16,879 nt of DNA from Ferrimicrobium sp. (GCA_027365375.1 DAHXNM010000070.1:1-16879), one strand, 5' to 3'; positions 7,191 through 14,989 are shown, numbered from the stretch's first letter. Notes: generated by a model not told the origin, from the letters alone. Translations and numbers: made by a program.

Positions 7191-8146
7191 CTCGGTAGCT
7201 GTTCTAGGAAGTCGATGAGCCCCGCGAAGTAGGTCTGCTGGTCGTCATAGAGCGCCATGTGACTCCCGTTAGGACAGTATAAGTAGTGTCCATGGGGGAG
7301 CTTTCCGGCCATCATCTCCATGTGGGCTGGATCCATGGTGTCATGGCGAGCGCCGATTACCAGCGTCGACACCATGATCTTCTCTAGGTCATTTACCCGA
7401 TCCCAGGATGCAAGTTTGGCGTCGCGACTCATACCGAGTTCACTTGGTCCCTGCATGGATACGTAGATCTGTTGGTTTATCTGGTCGAGTCCTCGTTGTA
7501 CCGGATCTGGCCATTCGGCAGCTGGCATCCGTAAGGTGTGATACTCGTAGAAGTGAGGAATCAAGAGTTCCATATAACGAGGGTTGTCTATATCTCCAGC
7601 GGCTTCGATGGTCTTGATCTCCGAGAGCGCGCCTTGATCCATCTGCGGCATCAGGACCTGCTCCGCGTAGGCGGTATACGCTGGTGCACTGGCCATCATA
7701 TTGGAGATCACGAGACCGCGGAGATGATCCTGGTGGGCTAGAGCGTACTCGATGGCGAGGATGCCACCCCATGAATGTCCGAGCAATACGAAGTTGTCAC
7801 TGTCTAGACCGAGGGCACGGCGTACCTGTTCTACTTCGTCTACGAAGCGGTCGATCTCCCATAACGATGGTTCGTTCGGCTGGTCGCTGAAGAGCGACCC
7901 GAGTTGGTCGTAATAGTAGTATTCGATGCCGGCGGCTGGGAAGTAGCTATCGACGGCCTCAAAGTAGGCATGGTTCGCACCCGGTCCTCCATGAAGCAGC
8001 AGCACCTTGAGTTTTGGGTTGTTGCCAACTCGCTTTGTCCATACATGAAAGCTGCCAGCAGGTGTTTCGATCGGAATTCGCCTTGCCCCGCCGCTTAGCC
8101 GATCGCTGCGGTTCGAGTAGTCGAGATACGAAGTCTCACTAGCCAT
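7187..8146 (-). CDS. pip: Proline iminopeptidase-like alpha/beta hydrolase (peptidase S33)
   Basis: The 319-residue protein has the oxyanion motif HGGPG (52-56), the nucleophile elbow GHSWGG with Ser125, a likely acid at Asp269 (GARHDT) and catalytic His296 (NGSHMALY). This is the signature set of proline iminopeptidases and tricorn-interacting factor F1-like enzymes, which remove N-terminal residues, often Pro, from short peptides in the cytoplasm. The length is typical and no signal peptide is seen. A GGGGGAGG ribosome binding site lies about 6 nt before the ATG. It sits between the pilin unit and tadC on the same strand, but 166 bp after tadC, so it may be an independent unit. Other S33 hydrolases, such as epoxide or ester hydrolases, are less likely because HGGPG is intact. 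Confidence 0.88.
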   Translation of the reverse strand: MASETSYLDYSNRSDRLSGGARRIPIETPAGSFHVWTKRVGNNPKLKVLLLHGGPGANHAYFEAVDSYFPAAGIEYYYYDQLGSLFSDQPNEPSLWEIDRFVDEVEQVRRALGLDSDNFVLLGHSWGGILAIEYALAHQDHLRGLVISNMMASAPAYTAYAEQVLMPQMDQGALSEIKTIEAAGDIDNPRYMELLIPHFYEYHTLRMPAAEWPDPVQRGLDQINQQIYVSMQGPSELGMSRDAKLASWDRVNDLEKIMVSTLVIGARHDTMDPAHMEMMAGKLPHGHYLYCPNGSHMALYDDQQTYFAGLIDFLEQLPS

Positions 8147-8286
8147 CTAAGCCTCCCCCTTGAGTACATTCCAACTGCAGCCTAACCGGCTCATGGTGGT
8201 GATAAATCGGTGACGTAATCAAAGGATCGTGTGCGAGATGGTATGTTGATCGATCTCGGCACCTATGGCCCAGCGGCCCTCGGGCT

Positions 8287-8312
8287 GGATCGACTTCAAG
8301 ACTGATCGATCC
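8287..8312 (-). terminator. Hairpin directly after tadC
   Basis: GGATCGA (8287-8293) pairs exactly with TCGATCC (8306-8312), and the structure begins right after the tadC stop codon. There is no T-run, so terminator function is tentative. Confidence 0.35.
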
Positions 8313-9152
8313 TCAAGGGTGCAAGGCGAGCATTTTTAGCGAGCCTATCAGCGGCACGATGACCAGCAGCACTCCAGGGATGAGAGTAGCGAGAGCAACT
8401 GGAATCCAGATCAACTGTTCGCGTTTACCTGCGGTGGCGATGAGTCGATGGTGGTGGTCGAGTTTTGCCTTCGTGAGAAGCTGGGCAAGTAGTTGTTGGG
8501 CTACTTGATGCTGGTTCGAAAGAGCCAAGAGTTCGAGCGCTCGTCGAACGTCGAGGTCCGAAACGGTATGAGCGAGATCCGCGAGTACCTTCGACAGCGG
8601 CTCGCCTCTGGTGAGCGAGGCGGCTGAGCGTTCAAGGTGGTCGCGCCACACCGTTTGAGTGGAGCGAGAAGTGGTTATGACTGCTGAGGTGAGAGAGTTT
8701 CCTCTCTCAAGCGAGGTCTGGAGTTCACTTAATAGCAGCGGCATGTCATTGCGGAGTGCCTCGGCTGTCTGCTGTGCCTTTAGAAACAGGAGCAGCCGTT
8801 GCATCGCAACTAGGAGAAACCACGCTACTGCAGCCGCGAAGAAGGGTGCGATTGTGGGAGTGATTAGAGTCGAAACCACCACCAGCAATGCAGTCACCAC
8901 GCTGGCGTTTGTGGAGATGGTCAGCAGATATCGGGCTGGAGGCTGATCTATCAAGAGAAGTGCCAATTCTCTGTTGATGCTGGCTGTTATATCGCTAAGA
9001 AGGGTCATGCCCTGGATTGGGCGTTCTCCAACTGGGCGAAGATGGCGCAAGAGACGCTCATGGTGCCGGTTGAGTGGAGAGCGCTTGCTGAGTTGGGCTG
9101 CGATCGCCACGAGGATTGCGATTGACAGAAGGGTTATGATTCTGGCGGTCAC
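8313..9152 (-). CDS. tadC: Tad pilus assembly membrane protein TadC (type II secretion F domain)
   Basis: The product is 279 residues when started at the GTG at 9152, whose GTGA overlaps the TadB stop codon. The open frame to 9521 is inside tadB in another frame and has coding character unlike a TadC, so it is rejected. The protein shows an N-terminal membrane segment (3-20), two central hydrophobic segments (about 77-122) and a C-terminal pair (about 250-275). Between them is the cytoplasmic helical T2SSF-type domain (LPLLLSEL...LERGNSLTSAV and RGEPLSKVLADLA). With TadB it would form the inner-membrane platform that couples TadA to pilin extrusion. It is the last gene of the tadABC unit. Confidence 0.85.
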   Translation of the reverse strand: MTARIITLLSIAILVAIAAQLSKRSPLNRHHERLLRHLRPVGERPIQGMTLLSDITASINRELALLLIDQPPARYLLTISTNASVVTALLVVVSTLITPTIAPFFAAAVAWFLLVAMQRLLLFLKAQQTAEALRNDMPLLLSELQTSLERGNSLTSAVITTSRSTQTVWRDHLERSAASLTRGEPLSKVLADLAHTVSDLDVRRALELLALSNQHQVAQQLLAQLLTKAKLDHHHRLIATAGKREQLIWIPVALATLIPGVLLVIVPLIGSLKMLALHP

Positions 9153-9979
9153 GGAGTGGTCCAGTTCATGAGGTCGATGACTCTCGATCTGCGCAAGGTT
9201 CGAGTGCGAGATTGCCCTAGTGGGGCAAGATATCGATCCGCCCAAAGCCAGCACAGGGTGATGATGGTGAGTGCTATGGTGCTCATGCTCAGACCTAGCC
9301 GAGTGAGGTAGGGGGCGATACCCCCGCCGATTATCACTCCTATCGCCATGAGAAAGAGGGGAACTGCGACCACGAAGGCTCGTGCCAGCTTCGCCCCCGA
9401 AAGTTTGGCCTGCAGTTCCATAGTGAGGTTGTGGTCTTCGCGATGACGCTCGGAGAGCACGCCGAGCGTGGCCTGCGCTTCTGATGTCGATACGCTTGTA
9501 AGACTCGCCAGCATCCGCCACGTCTCGGTGGATGGCCCTGGACCTAGTCTTGCAATGAGAGGGGCGAGTGCGGCTTGAAAATCACCTGTTAGCTGGTAAT
9601 TCTTGGCACCCTCGTCGACAAGGTTCTCCAAGGACTTAGGCAGCGATGCTGCAGCCGCGAAGAAGGCGATTGGAAGAGGGTCGCCGAGGCTTGAGATCCG
9701 GGTAGCCGTCTCGTCGAGCACCATCGACCAAGCGCTACTCAGGGCAAAGTTGAGCTTCTCGCCCTTGCGGGAGGAGTCGAGTATGACCAGAACCAGTGCT
9801 GCTCCCCCGGTTATCAATCCAATCGTCGGCGATAGAACAAGTGCAATGACCGAGATCGTCAGGAGTAACGGAACTATCTGGACGCCTTTGGGGTGTCGTT
9901 TTGACTGAAGAGGTCGATGACTGACGAACTCGAAGAGAACTCCGGCTATGACGATAGCTGAGCAGACGATTGCTATCAT
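9149..9979 (-). CDS. tadB: Tad pilus assembly membrane protein TadB (type II secretion F domain)
   Basis: The 276-residue protein has an N-terminal membrane segment (2-20) and a second hydrophobic block (about 34-68). A cytoplasmic helical domain with the features of the T2SSF family follows (FAAAASLPKSLENL, TWRMLASLTSVSTSEAQATL), and then two C-terminal membrane helices (about 204-225 and 231-247). It would pair with TadC as the assembly platform. The ATG overlaps the stop codon of tadA by four bases (ATGA) and its own stop overlaps tadC, so the three genes form a tightly coupled operon. Many Tad loci have this tadA-tadB-tadC order. Confidence 0.86.
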   Translation of the reverse strand: MIAIVCSAIVIAGVLFEFVSHRPLQSKRHPKGVQIVPLLLTISVIALVLSPTIGLITGGAALVLVILDSSRKGEKLNFALSSAWSMVLDETATRISSLGDPLPIAFFAAAASLPKSLENLVDEGAKNYQLTGDFQAALAPLIARLGPGPSTETWRMLASLTSVSTSEAQATLGVLSERHREDHNLTMELQAKLSGAKLARAFVVAVPLFLMAIGVIIGGGIAPYLTRLGLSMSTIALTIITLCWLWADRYLAPLGQSRTRTLRRSRVIDLMNWTTP

Positions 9980-11241
9980 GCGAGCTCCGCGATCACCGGC
10001 GAACTCATGAGACGCCTTAGCCCTGGATAGCGTTGGAGGAGCCGAGCGTTGTGAGGAATGGGTGCAGCTAGAGATCCATTGTCAAGGTCGAGTTCGATGG
10101 TAACGAAGTTGGTGTTCCCTTGGCTGTGAATGACATCCTCCACCAGCGCTACCTCGGTGATAGCGAAACTTTGCTCGACCTTTGCCTGGTAGACGATGAT
10201 ATCTATCCCATCGGCGATCAGTTGGCTCATCGAGCTAGTCGATATCGCACCGCCATTTAGTTCTGAGAGTAGCCGAAGGCGAGTAAGTGCACCACGGGCA
10301 TCTCTGGCATGGATGGTGGTGAGCCCTGGGATGCCGCTAGTGGTGGTCAGCAAGAATGGTAGCGCCTCCTTGTCGCGGATCTCACCAACGACTGCTATTG
10401 AAGGAGCCATCCGCAAGAAGGCAGTGACTAGGGTTCTCAAGTCGATGGCTGAGGCACCGCGACGTGCCCTACGCGTCTGGAGGTGTGCAACGTTGGCGAG
10501 GCCGACGCCGGTCTCGGCGACCTCCTCGGCGATGACTATTCGGCTGCGTGGATCGACGTTGGAGAGCAGTCGACGTGCCAGGGTGGTTTTGCCAGAGCCG
10601 GGCAGCCCTGCTATTACTATCGTTGCTCCTTCGTTAAGCGCCTGGATCAGGAGTTCATGGAGAGCTACTCGCTCGACGGCGTTCGACTGATAGGAGACCC
10701 TGCGGAGATTGACGAGCATATGTCCAGTCGCTGACAGTTCTGGGTGCACAAGGTGGAGGCGAGAACCATCGGGAAGGCTGATGTCTTGTATCCCCTCTGA
10801 AGGGTCTAGAGCGCGACTGTTGCCGAGCGAGCGAGCAGCGAGTCGTTCGATTATGCGACGAAGATGCGCTTCATTATAGAAACTCTCCGGATAGCGAAGA
10901 TGACCCGAGCCTGACCGTAGCACAAAGATCTCACGTGGTCCGTTGATCATGATCTCCTCGAGGCGCTGGTCCTCGAGGAGTGGCTGTAGCGGACCCGCGC
11001 CGAGCATGCTTCGAGTGACGTAGTCAGCAACATGGTCGATGCCGCTATCGCGATCGGCCTCCACGAGTCGAAGTCCGTGCACAGTGTGTTCAGCCTCTGA
11101 GCGAGCAAGTTCACGGATTCTACCTGCTGTTTGCAGGTCCTCTGGATCAAGGTGCTCTTCTTTCGCAACTGCCTGTACCCGTTGCTCAACCAAGGCACAA
11201 CAGGTAAGAAAGTTCTCTGCGCCATCAGATCTGAATTGCAC
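9976..11241 (-). CDS. tadA: Tad pilus assembly ATPase TadA/CpaF (secretion ATPase)
   Basis: From the GTG at 11241 the product has 421 residues, normal for TadA/CpaF. It has a helical N-terminal region, the block LGAGPLQPLLEDQRLEEIMINGP (cut by natural breaks; about residues 80-102), a Walker A GLPGSGKT (212-219), an Asp box region RIVIAEEVAE, a Walker B-like VVGEIRDKEA (284-293) and a His box TTIHARDAR. It would hydrolyse ATP to power pilus assembly at the cytoplasmic face. The start is chosen because AAGGAGGG (11246-11253) lies 4 nt upstream; the frame extends to 11493 but that part is low-complexity and lies under the divergent hydrolase gene. tadB follows with a 4-bp overlap. Confidence 0.93.
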   Translation of the reverse strand: MQFRSDGAENFLTCCALVEQRVQAVAKEEHLDPEDLQTAGRIRELARSEAEHTVHGLRLVEADRDSGIDHVADYVTRSMLGAGPLQPLLEDQRLEEIMINGPREIFVLRSGSGHLRYPESFYNEAHLRRIIERLAARSLGNSRALDPSEGIQDISLPDGSRLHLVHPELSATGHMLVNLRRVSYQSNAVERVALHELLIQALNEGATIVIAGLPGSGKTTLARRLLSNVDPRSRIVIAEEVAETGVGLANVAHLQTRRARRGASAIDLRTLVTAFLRMAPSIAVVGEIRDKEALPFLLTTTSGIPGLTTIHARDARGALTRLRLLSELNGGAISTSSMSQLIADGIDIIVYQAKVEQSFAITEVALVEDVIHSQGNTNFVTIELDLDNGSLAAPIPHNARLLQRYPGLRRLMSSPVIAELA

Positions 11242-11245
11242 GGTT

Positions 11246-11253
11246 CCCTCCTT
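11246..11253 (-). promoter_or_regulatory. Ribosome binding site deciding the tadA start
   Basis: On the - strand AAGGAGGG precedes the GTG at 11241 by 4 nt. It supports the 421-residue product over the longer open frame that reaches 11493. Confidence 0.8.
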
Positions 11254-11410
11254 GGATGTGGCTCTGGTTCTCGCCCTTAGTATGGCTTGTGGTGGTGACC
11301 GCGACCGAGCGACCGATAAGGGCCATTGGTGATGGCTGGCGTGCTTGAATCCGGTCGGTGACTGGAGCGTTGGTGGACTGCGAGGTCTGGGTCGAAAGGT
11401 GGACGAAAGA

Positions 11411-12256
11411 GTGAATGCGATAGATCCTCGGGATCCAAAGGCGCCACCGGTCGAGGCTGGTGCTGTCGAGATTAGTGCTACCGTGATTCGCATTCTCGCC
11501 CCAAACCCGTCGCCGATGACGCTGGATGGGACTAATACCTATTTGGTGGCCGACGCCGGTCGATCTCGAGTGATTGTTGTTGACCCTGGCCCTGTGGTAG
11601 CTGAGCACCTCTCGGCCATAGTTCGCGAGATTAGATCGCGCCAACTCGACGTGCATGCTGTTATCACGACCCATGCACATCCTGACCATGCGGCGCTCGG
11701 CATGGGGGCCGCAGATGAGCTTGGCGTACCCCTTATCACGGCACAAGAGATTGTCGATTCCGCGCTGGCTCAGCGGATCCTCACCGAGTGTGGTGTCAGC
11801 GTGTTGGAGACACCAGGTCACAGCGGTGATTCGCTTAGTTACGTCAGTGCTGACGGTGTTCTCATGAGTGGCGACCATCTTCTTGGACGAGGAACGACGG
11901 CGATTCTGCACCCAGATGGATCTCTTCGGCAGTACCTGCGTTCCTTGACCAAAGTTGAAGGTGCAGAGTTTGTGGCGATCGCGCCAGGACACGGTCCAAC
12001 CATGGACGCAGACCTTGGTCGTAGCGTCATCGCCTACTACCGTTCGCATCGACTCGAGCGCGTGGAACAGATTCGCCATCATCTCGAAGCCGGTCTGAGG
12101 GGAGTGCCCGAACTGGTTCGAGCACTCTATGGTCCTATCGAGAGTCCTATTGTCGCCTGGTCGGCAAAGGCATCGACGTTGGCGACCGTTGCCTATCTGA
12201 GCGAGGAGGGGGATTGGTCGCTCCACGGTGATCAGGTGGTTCCCACTTCGCATTAG
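11411..12256 (+). CDS. Metallo-beta-lactamase-fold hydrolase (LACTB2/glyoxalase II-like)
   Basis: From the GTG at 11411 the product is 281 residues. It carries NPSPMTLDGTNTYLV near the N-terminus, the zinc motif THAHPDH (87-93), further metal ligands in ETPGHSGDS (His137) and MSGDHLLG (Asp155), and APGHGP (His194). All ligands of a two-metal site are present. The NPSPMTLDGTNTY block and the overall layout are those of the LACTB2-like group, which includes nucleases, thioesterases and other hydrolases, so the substrate is open. AAGGTGG is spaced 8 nt from the GTG; a TTG at 11345 without a ribosome binding site would add 22 residues. It is the only + strand gene inside the pilus locus, divergent from tadA, and its stop overlaps that of the cpaE-like gene. 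Confidence 0.88.
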   Translation: MNAIDPRDPKAPPVEAGAVEISATVIRILAPNPSPMTLDGTNTYLVADAGRSRVIVVDPGPVVAEHLSAIVREIRSRQLDVHAVITTHAHPDHAALGMGAADELGVPLITAQEIVDSALAQRILTECGVSVLETPGHSGDSLSYVSADGVLMSGDHLLGRGTTAILHPDGSLRQYLRSLTKVEGAEFVAIAPGHGPTMDADLGRSVIAYYRSHRLERVEQIRHHLEAGLRGVPELVRALYGPIESPIVAWSAKASTLATVAYLSEEGDWSLHGDQVVPTSH

Positions 12257-13668
12257 TCCTGAACCTTGCTGAAGAAGTTTAACAGTGGATCGACCCGCTC
12301 ATAAAACGGGTGCGAGATCACCTGGGCAAGAAGATCGGGGATGATCGGAGGTAGTTGAGCCGCACGCTTGCCAAAAGGGCGCAGCGCACGGAGTGCCGCA
12401 GCAGGAAACGGCAGTACCCGTTCGTGAAACTCATCGAGGGCGAGGCTGCCGAGGGCGACAATCTCCAGCGTCGCAAGTCGTGCAATGCTCTCGGGGATCG
12501 CCTCGCTCAGAAGCTGATGTAGGTCTCGTCCTCGACGCAGCTCGTCTCTGCCGCCGGTGGTGACGATCAGGATCTCACTCGCATTGGTGAAGCGACGGAG
12601 ACTCTCACGGATCAGGTTGACGAGGGCGAATGTGGAGACAAGTCCACCAGAGGCAACGAAGACCATGATCTTGCTGTGGCGCAGCAAGCTCTCGGCGAGG
12701 AGGTCGGCAACTTCAGCCTGATGGGTTGGTTTGGAGGTTGCGATCGCGGCATCTAAATGTGCCACTATCGTGGCTCCGCTCTCGGCCAGACCCTCGAGTA
12801 GTGCCTCGATCCGATCTGGCTCTGGCTCTCGATCGAGGTGGCTACGAGGGAGGCGAGGCAGCAGGTGATAACCGCGTGATTGAATCGGTGGCGAGAACTC
12901 GATGATCGAGTCAGCCGATGCTGAGCTGGTGAAAGCATCGAGTGATGGTGTCTCTATTGGGAGATCATGGAGGAATCGTTGGAACCCATGGCGATCAAGC
13001 TCCATCAAGACGGTGGCTCGGTGCTCGGTGGCGAGTTGGGCGAGGAGACAGCTGATTTGAGCGGTGAGACCAGGGTCGGTACCAAGAACTGGGATCAACC
13101 AGCAACCTGGTGCCCGAGGAGCTGTGTTAACTGACTGGGTTGGATCCACTGGAGAGCTGTAATCAGAGATCGGCAAGTCGTCGATTTTGCTGGCATGAGT
13201 AGCGCTCTTTGATGAGCCAACAGACAGGGTCTGTATAACCTCTGGAGTGTCTAGATGGGCTGCTGGTGCTGTCGAGGTCTCTGCGTATGTGGGTGACTCG
13301 GCTAGAAGCGAGCCGCCATCGATGCTCGCAGCTCCGCTCCGGCCACCCTGTGGATCTCCTGGGTTAGAGGTATTTGGCGCCGCATGCTGGGACTGTGCGG
13401 TGCTAGTTGGGCTCGGCGGTCTTCTAGCTAGATCGACCAGCGACGCTGGATCGAGTGCGAGGATTTCGTTTGGAGAGAGGGTGTGCCAGTCCTTGAGCGG
13501 TGATGACGAGATAACCAAGGCTACTTCGGGGACGCCGATAAGTTGTTGAGGGTCATCGAGGCAACGGATTCGAAGCTCCTCCGCTTTTGGAGCGAGGTGG
13601 GCGAGAGTGGTGGAGGCATCGTAGTCATCAGTGTTCTCGATGATGGCTACGAGTGGCTTACGGGACAT
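12253..13668 (-). CDS. CpaE/TadZ-like protein with degenerate P-loop
   Basis: The product is 471 residues from the ATG at 13668 (GGAG 6 nt upstream; overlaps cpaB by 11 bp). It has a short N-terminal receiver-like alpha/beta domain (1-80), then a Pro/Ser/Thr-rich, probably disordered linker (about 84-188). A C-terminal MinD/ParA-like domain follows. The expected Walker A is replaced by VLGTDPGLTAQIS (194-206), with no lysine and no GKT/S, followed by the helix CLLAQLATEH and VLMELD in place of the usual VDLD strand. The ATPase core is therefore probably inactive or nucleotide-free, as in atypical TadZ proteins that localise the pilus machinery. Its place between cpaB and tadA supports this role. 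Confidence is high for locus membership and moderate for mechanism. Confidence 0.75.
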   Translation of the reverse strand: MSRKPLVAIIENTDDYDASTTLAHLAPKAEELRIRCLDDPQQLIGVPEVALVISSSPLKDWHTLSPNEILALDPASLVDLARRPPSPTSTAQSQHAAPNTSNPGDPQGGRSGAASIDGGSLLAESPTYAETSTAPAAHLDTPEVIQTLSVGSSKSATHASKIDDLPISDYSSPVDPTQSVNTAPRAPGCWLIPVLGTDPGLTAQISCLLAQLATEHRATVLMELDRHGFQRFLHDLPIETPSLDAFTSSASADSIIEFSPPIQSRGYHLLPRLPRSHLDREPEPDRIEALLEGLAESGATIVAHLDAAIATSKPTHQAEVADLLAESLLRHSKIMVFVASGGLVSTFALVNLIRESLRRFTNASEILIVTTGGRDELRRGRDLHQLLSEAIPESIARLATLEIVALGSLALDEFHERVLPFPAAALRALRPFGKRAAQLPPIIPDLLAQVISHPFYERVDPLLNFFSKVQD

Positions 13669-14383
13669 GAGGAGCTCCAATCGGCGGATAGACCCGAAGC
13701 GCGGTATGTCCTGACACACCGGTTGCACCGATGAGTGCGATTTTTCCGATCTGCTCGGCCTGGTAGATCGCGAGGGCTGTCTCTACATGATCGACCCCGA
13801 CTGTAACGAGGTAGGTACCATTGCTGGTGGCGAGGGCGGTGACGCGAAGGTCGGTCGCAAGTACTTCGGAGGAGGCTACGCCACTGGCAGCGGTGTAGGT
13901 GGCGATTACGTCGATGCGGTTGCCTGGTTGGACGAGTCCAGCGGCAACGGTTGAGGTTGACAATGTCAGGGTTACGAGAGGCAGGTGAGGGGTGGGAGCG
14001 ACGTGGCGTACCATCGATCCCTCAATAATCTCATCTGGGGCGATAGAGCTGGTTGTAATCTGCCCGATCAACGACGTCGGATCGGAGGTGACCGAACTGT
14101 TAAGCCAGCTAGGTACGACAGTTTTCCGTAACTCCAGGTCCTGGGGCAGGAGGGCGGCACCTGCGGGAATAGCGATCTTCGCTACTGGTACCCAGCTAGT
14201 TTGTGGACTCTGCTCCTCATGGACTAACGAGGCGCCGAGGGTGGCGACAGCGAGGGCCAACATCGTCACGAGACCAACGAAGCGCAACCTTGCTGGTTCT
14301 ATATGGCGCCCGCTTCGAAGTCGTTTGCGCTTCTCAGACCATCTCTGGTCATCGTGGTGTATAGGTGTAGCTATCGATCGCAT
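13658..14383 (-). CDS. cpaB: Flp pilus assembly protein CpaB/RcpC (SAF domain)
   Basis: The 241-residue protein has a basic cytoplasmic N-terminus, one membrane segment (about 32-54) and an SAF-type domain. This begins WVPVAKIAIPAGAALLPQDLELR (split around residue 80) and continues with LIGQITTSSIAPDEIIEGSMV, the usual CpaB layout. The C-terminal beta-rich part (GNRIDVIATYTA..) matches the RcpC/CpaB domain. In Gram-negative species CpaB acts in the periplasm with the secretin; here there is no secretin, so it would be outside the cytoplasmic membrane. GGGAGG lies 4 nt before the ATG, and a TTGACA promoter lies about 150 bp upstream. It is first in its unit and overlaps the cpaE-like gene. Confidence 0.86.
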   Translation of the reverse strand: MRSIATPIHHDDQRWSEKRKRLRSGRHIEPARLRFVGLVTMLALAVATLGASLVHEEQSPQTSWVPVAKIAIPAGAALLPQDLELRKTVVPSWLNSSVTSDPTSLIGQITTSSIAPDEIIEGSMVRHVAPTPHLPLVTLTLSTSTVAAGLVQPGNRIDVIATYTAASGVASSEVLATDLRVTALATSNGTYLVTVGVDHVETALAIYQAEQIGKIALIGATGVSGHTALRVYPPIGAPHVP

Positions 14384-14477
14384 GGTTCCTCCCTGAACGT
14401 TTGTGTACTGTAGTAGTTAGAAAACCTTGGCAACTAGCCAGCCGATGAGCTTCGGATGGCGGTGGCCGTTGGCTCCT

Positions 14478-14487
14478 CTGCATGCAG
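14478..14487. promoter_or_regulatory. 10-bp perfect palindrome in the divergent cpaB/HTH region
   Basis: CTGCATGCAG is fully self-complementary. It lies just downstream of the predicted cpaB -10 box and about 100 bp before the HTH gene start, so a bound dimer could block the pilus promoter. A second palindrome, CTCATGAG (14528-14535), lies within the promoter spacer. Operator function is inference. Confidence 0.4.
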
Positions 14488-14512
14488 TACAAGTGCATCC
14501 TTGCGAGACTGG

Positions 14513-14542
14513 AGCCTACTGAGTATTCTCATGAGGTGTCAA
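14513..14542 (-). promoter_or_regulatory. Predicted promoter of the cpaB unit
   Basis: On the - strand TTGACA (14537-14542) is followed after 18 nt by TAGGCT (14513-14518). The -35 box is perfect and the -10 box is weak, which would make it a candidate for activation or repression. The predicted leader to the cpaB ATG is about 120 nt. Confidence 0.5.
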
Positions 14543-14579
14543 GTCATCCTCTGATGAACTATGATAAACAGTGGTAGAT

Positions 14580-14585
14580 GGAGGG
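14580..14585 (+). promoter_or_regulatory. Ribosome binding site deciding the HTH gene start
   Basis: GGAGGG precedes the GTG at 14591 by 5 nt. The upstream ATG at 14561 has no such site. Confidence 0.65.
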
Positions 14586-14590
14586 ACTTT

Positions 14591-14863
14591 GTGGTAGATG
14601 GCAGGTGGTTAAGTTCCAAAGAGGCGGCTGAACGACTTGGAGTCTCTTTGCGTACGCTGTACCGGTTGATTGACGAGGGCCAGCTGGTGGGGTACCAGAT
14701 TGGTCGCAATATTCGGTTGCGCCATGAAGATATCGATGATTACGTGCAAAGAAGTCGTATAACACCGGGTGACCTGAGGCATCTTTATCAGTTCGAGGAG
14801 ATGGATGCTAATCATCAGAACTTGAGTTCCGTCGAGGTAGATCCTCAAGGTGTCATCGACTAG
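14591..14863 (+). CDS. Excisionase/BldC-type helix-turn-helix DNA-binding protein
   Basis: The product is 90 residues from the GTG at 14591. It has a MerR-like HTH of the excisionase family: LSSKEAAERLGVSLRTLYRL (7-26) as the recognition element, then a wing, VGYQIGRNIRLRHEDIDDYV (33-52). A conserved tail with PGDLRHLY is seen in many actinobacterial members. No integrase or phage gene is nearby, so it is more likely a transcriptional regulator than an excisionase. It is divergent from cpaB, and palindromes lie between them, suggesting control of the pilus locus or autoregulation. An alternative ATG at 14561 adds 10 residues. Confidence 0.82.
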   Translation: MVDGRWLSSKEAAERLGVSLRTLYRLIDEGQLVGYQIGRNIRLRHEDIDDYVQRSRITPGDLRHLYQFEEMDANHQNLSSVEVDPQGVID

Positions 14864-14898
14864 GTGGAGTCAGTAAGTATCAGAGCGGCTGGCACCCT

Positions 14899-14940
14899 CC
14901 AGACTGGATTACCCAGACTGGATTACCCAGACTGGATTAC
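14899..14940. repeat. Perfect tandem repeat, three units of 14 bp
   Basis: CCAGACTGGATTAC occurs three times in a row without change. Each unit contains the interrupted palindrome CCAG-A-CTGG. It lies 35 bp after the HTH gene and before the convergent end of the LSm-like gene, in DNA with no gene. A 14-bp period does not fit a coding repeat. It might be an operator array or a simple slippage product. Confidence 0.85.
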
Positions 14941-14989
14941 GAAGTCAGGATCGATAAGACTGAGGTATGGGTTGGCGGAACTTGAGATC

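Noticed and set aside
9153..9521. N-terminal extension of tadC
   Set aside because: It lies wholly inside tadB in another frame and is low-complexity. The GTG at 9152 overlapping the tadB stop gives a normal TadC.
10196..10690. 164-codon + strand open frame
   Set aside because: It is antisense to the conserved ATPase core of tadA.
11242..11493. N-terminal extension of tadA
   Set aside because: The extension is Pro/Arg/Ser-rich and overlaps the hydrolase gene. A strong ribosome binding site marks the start at 11241.
11225..12253. 342-codon - strand open frame
   Set aside because: It is antisense to the MBL-fold gene, which has all its metal ligands. The - strand translation looks random (many His, Arg and Cys, no motif).
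14591..14863. HTH gene as evidence of a prophage or integrative element
   Set aside because: No integrase, attachment-site repeat or phage gene is nearby. Excisionase-type HTH proteins are common regulators in actinobacteria.
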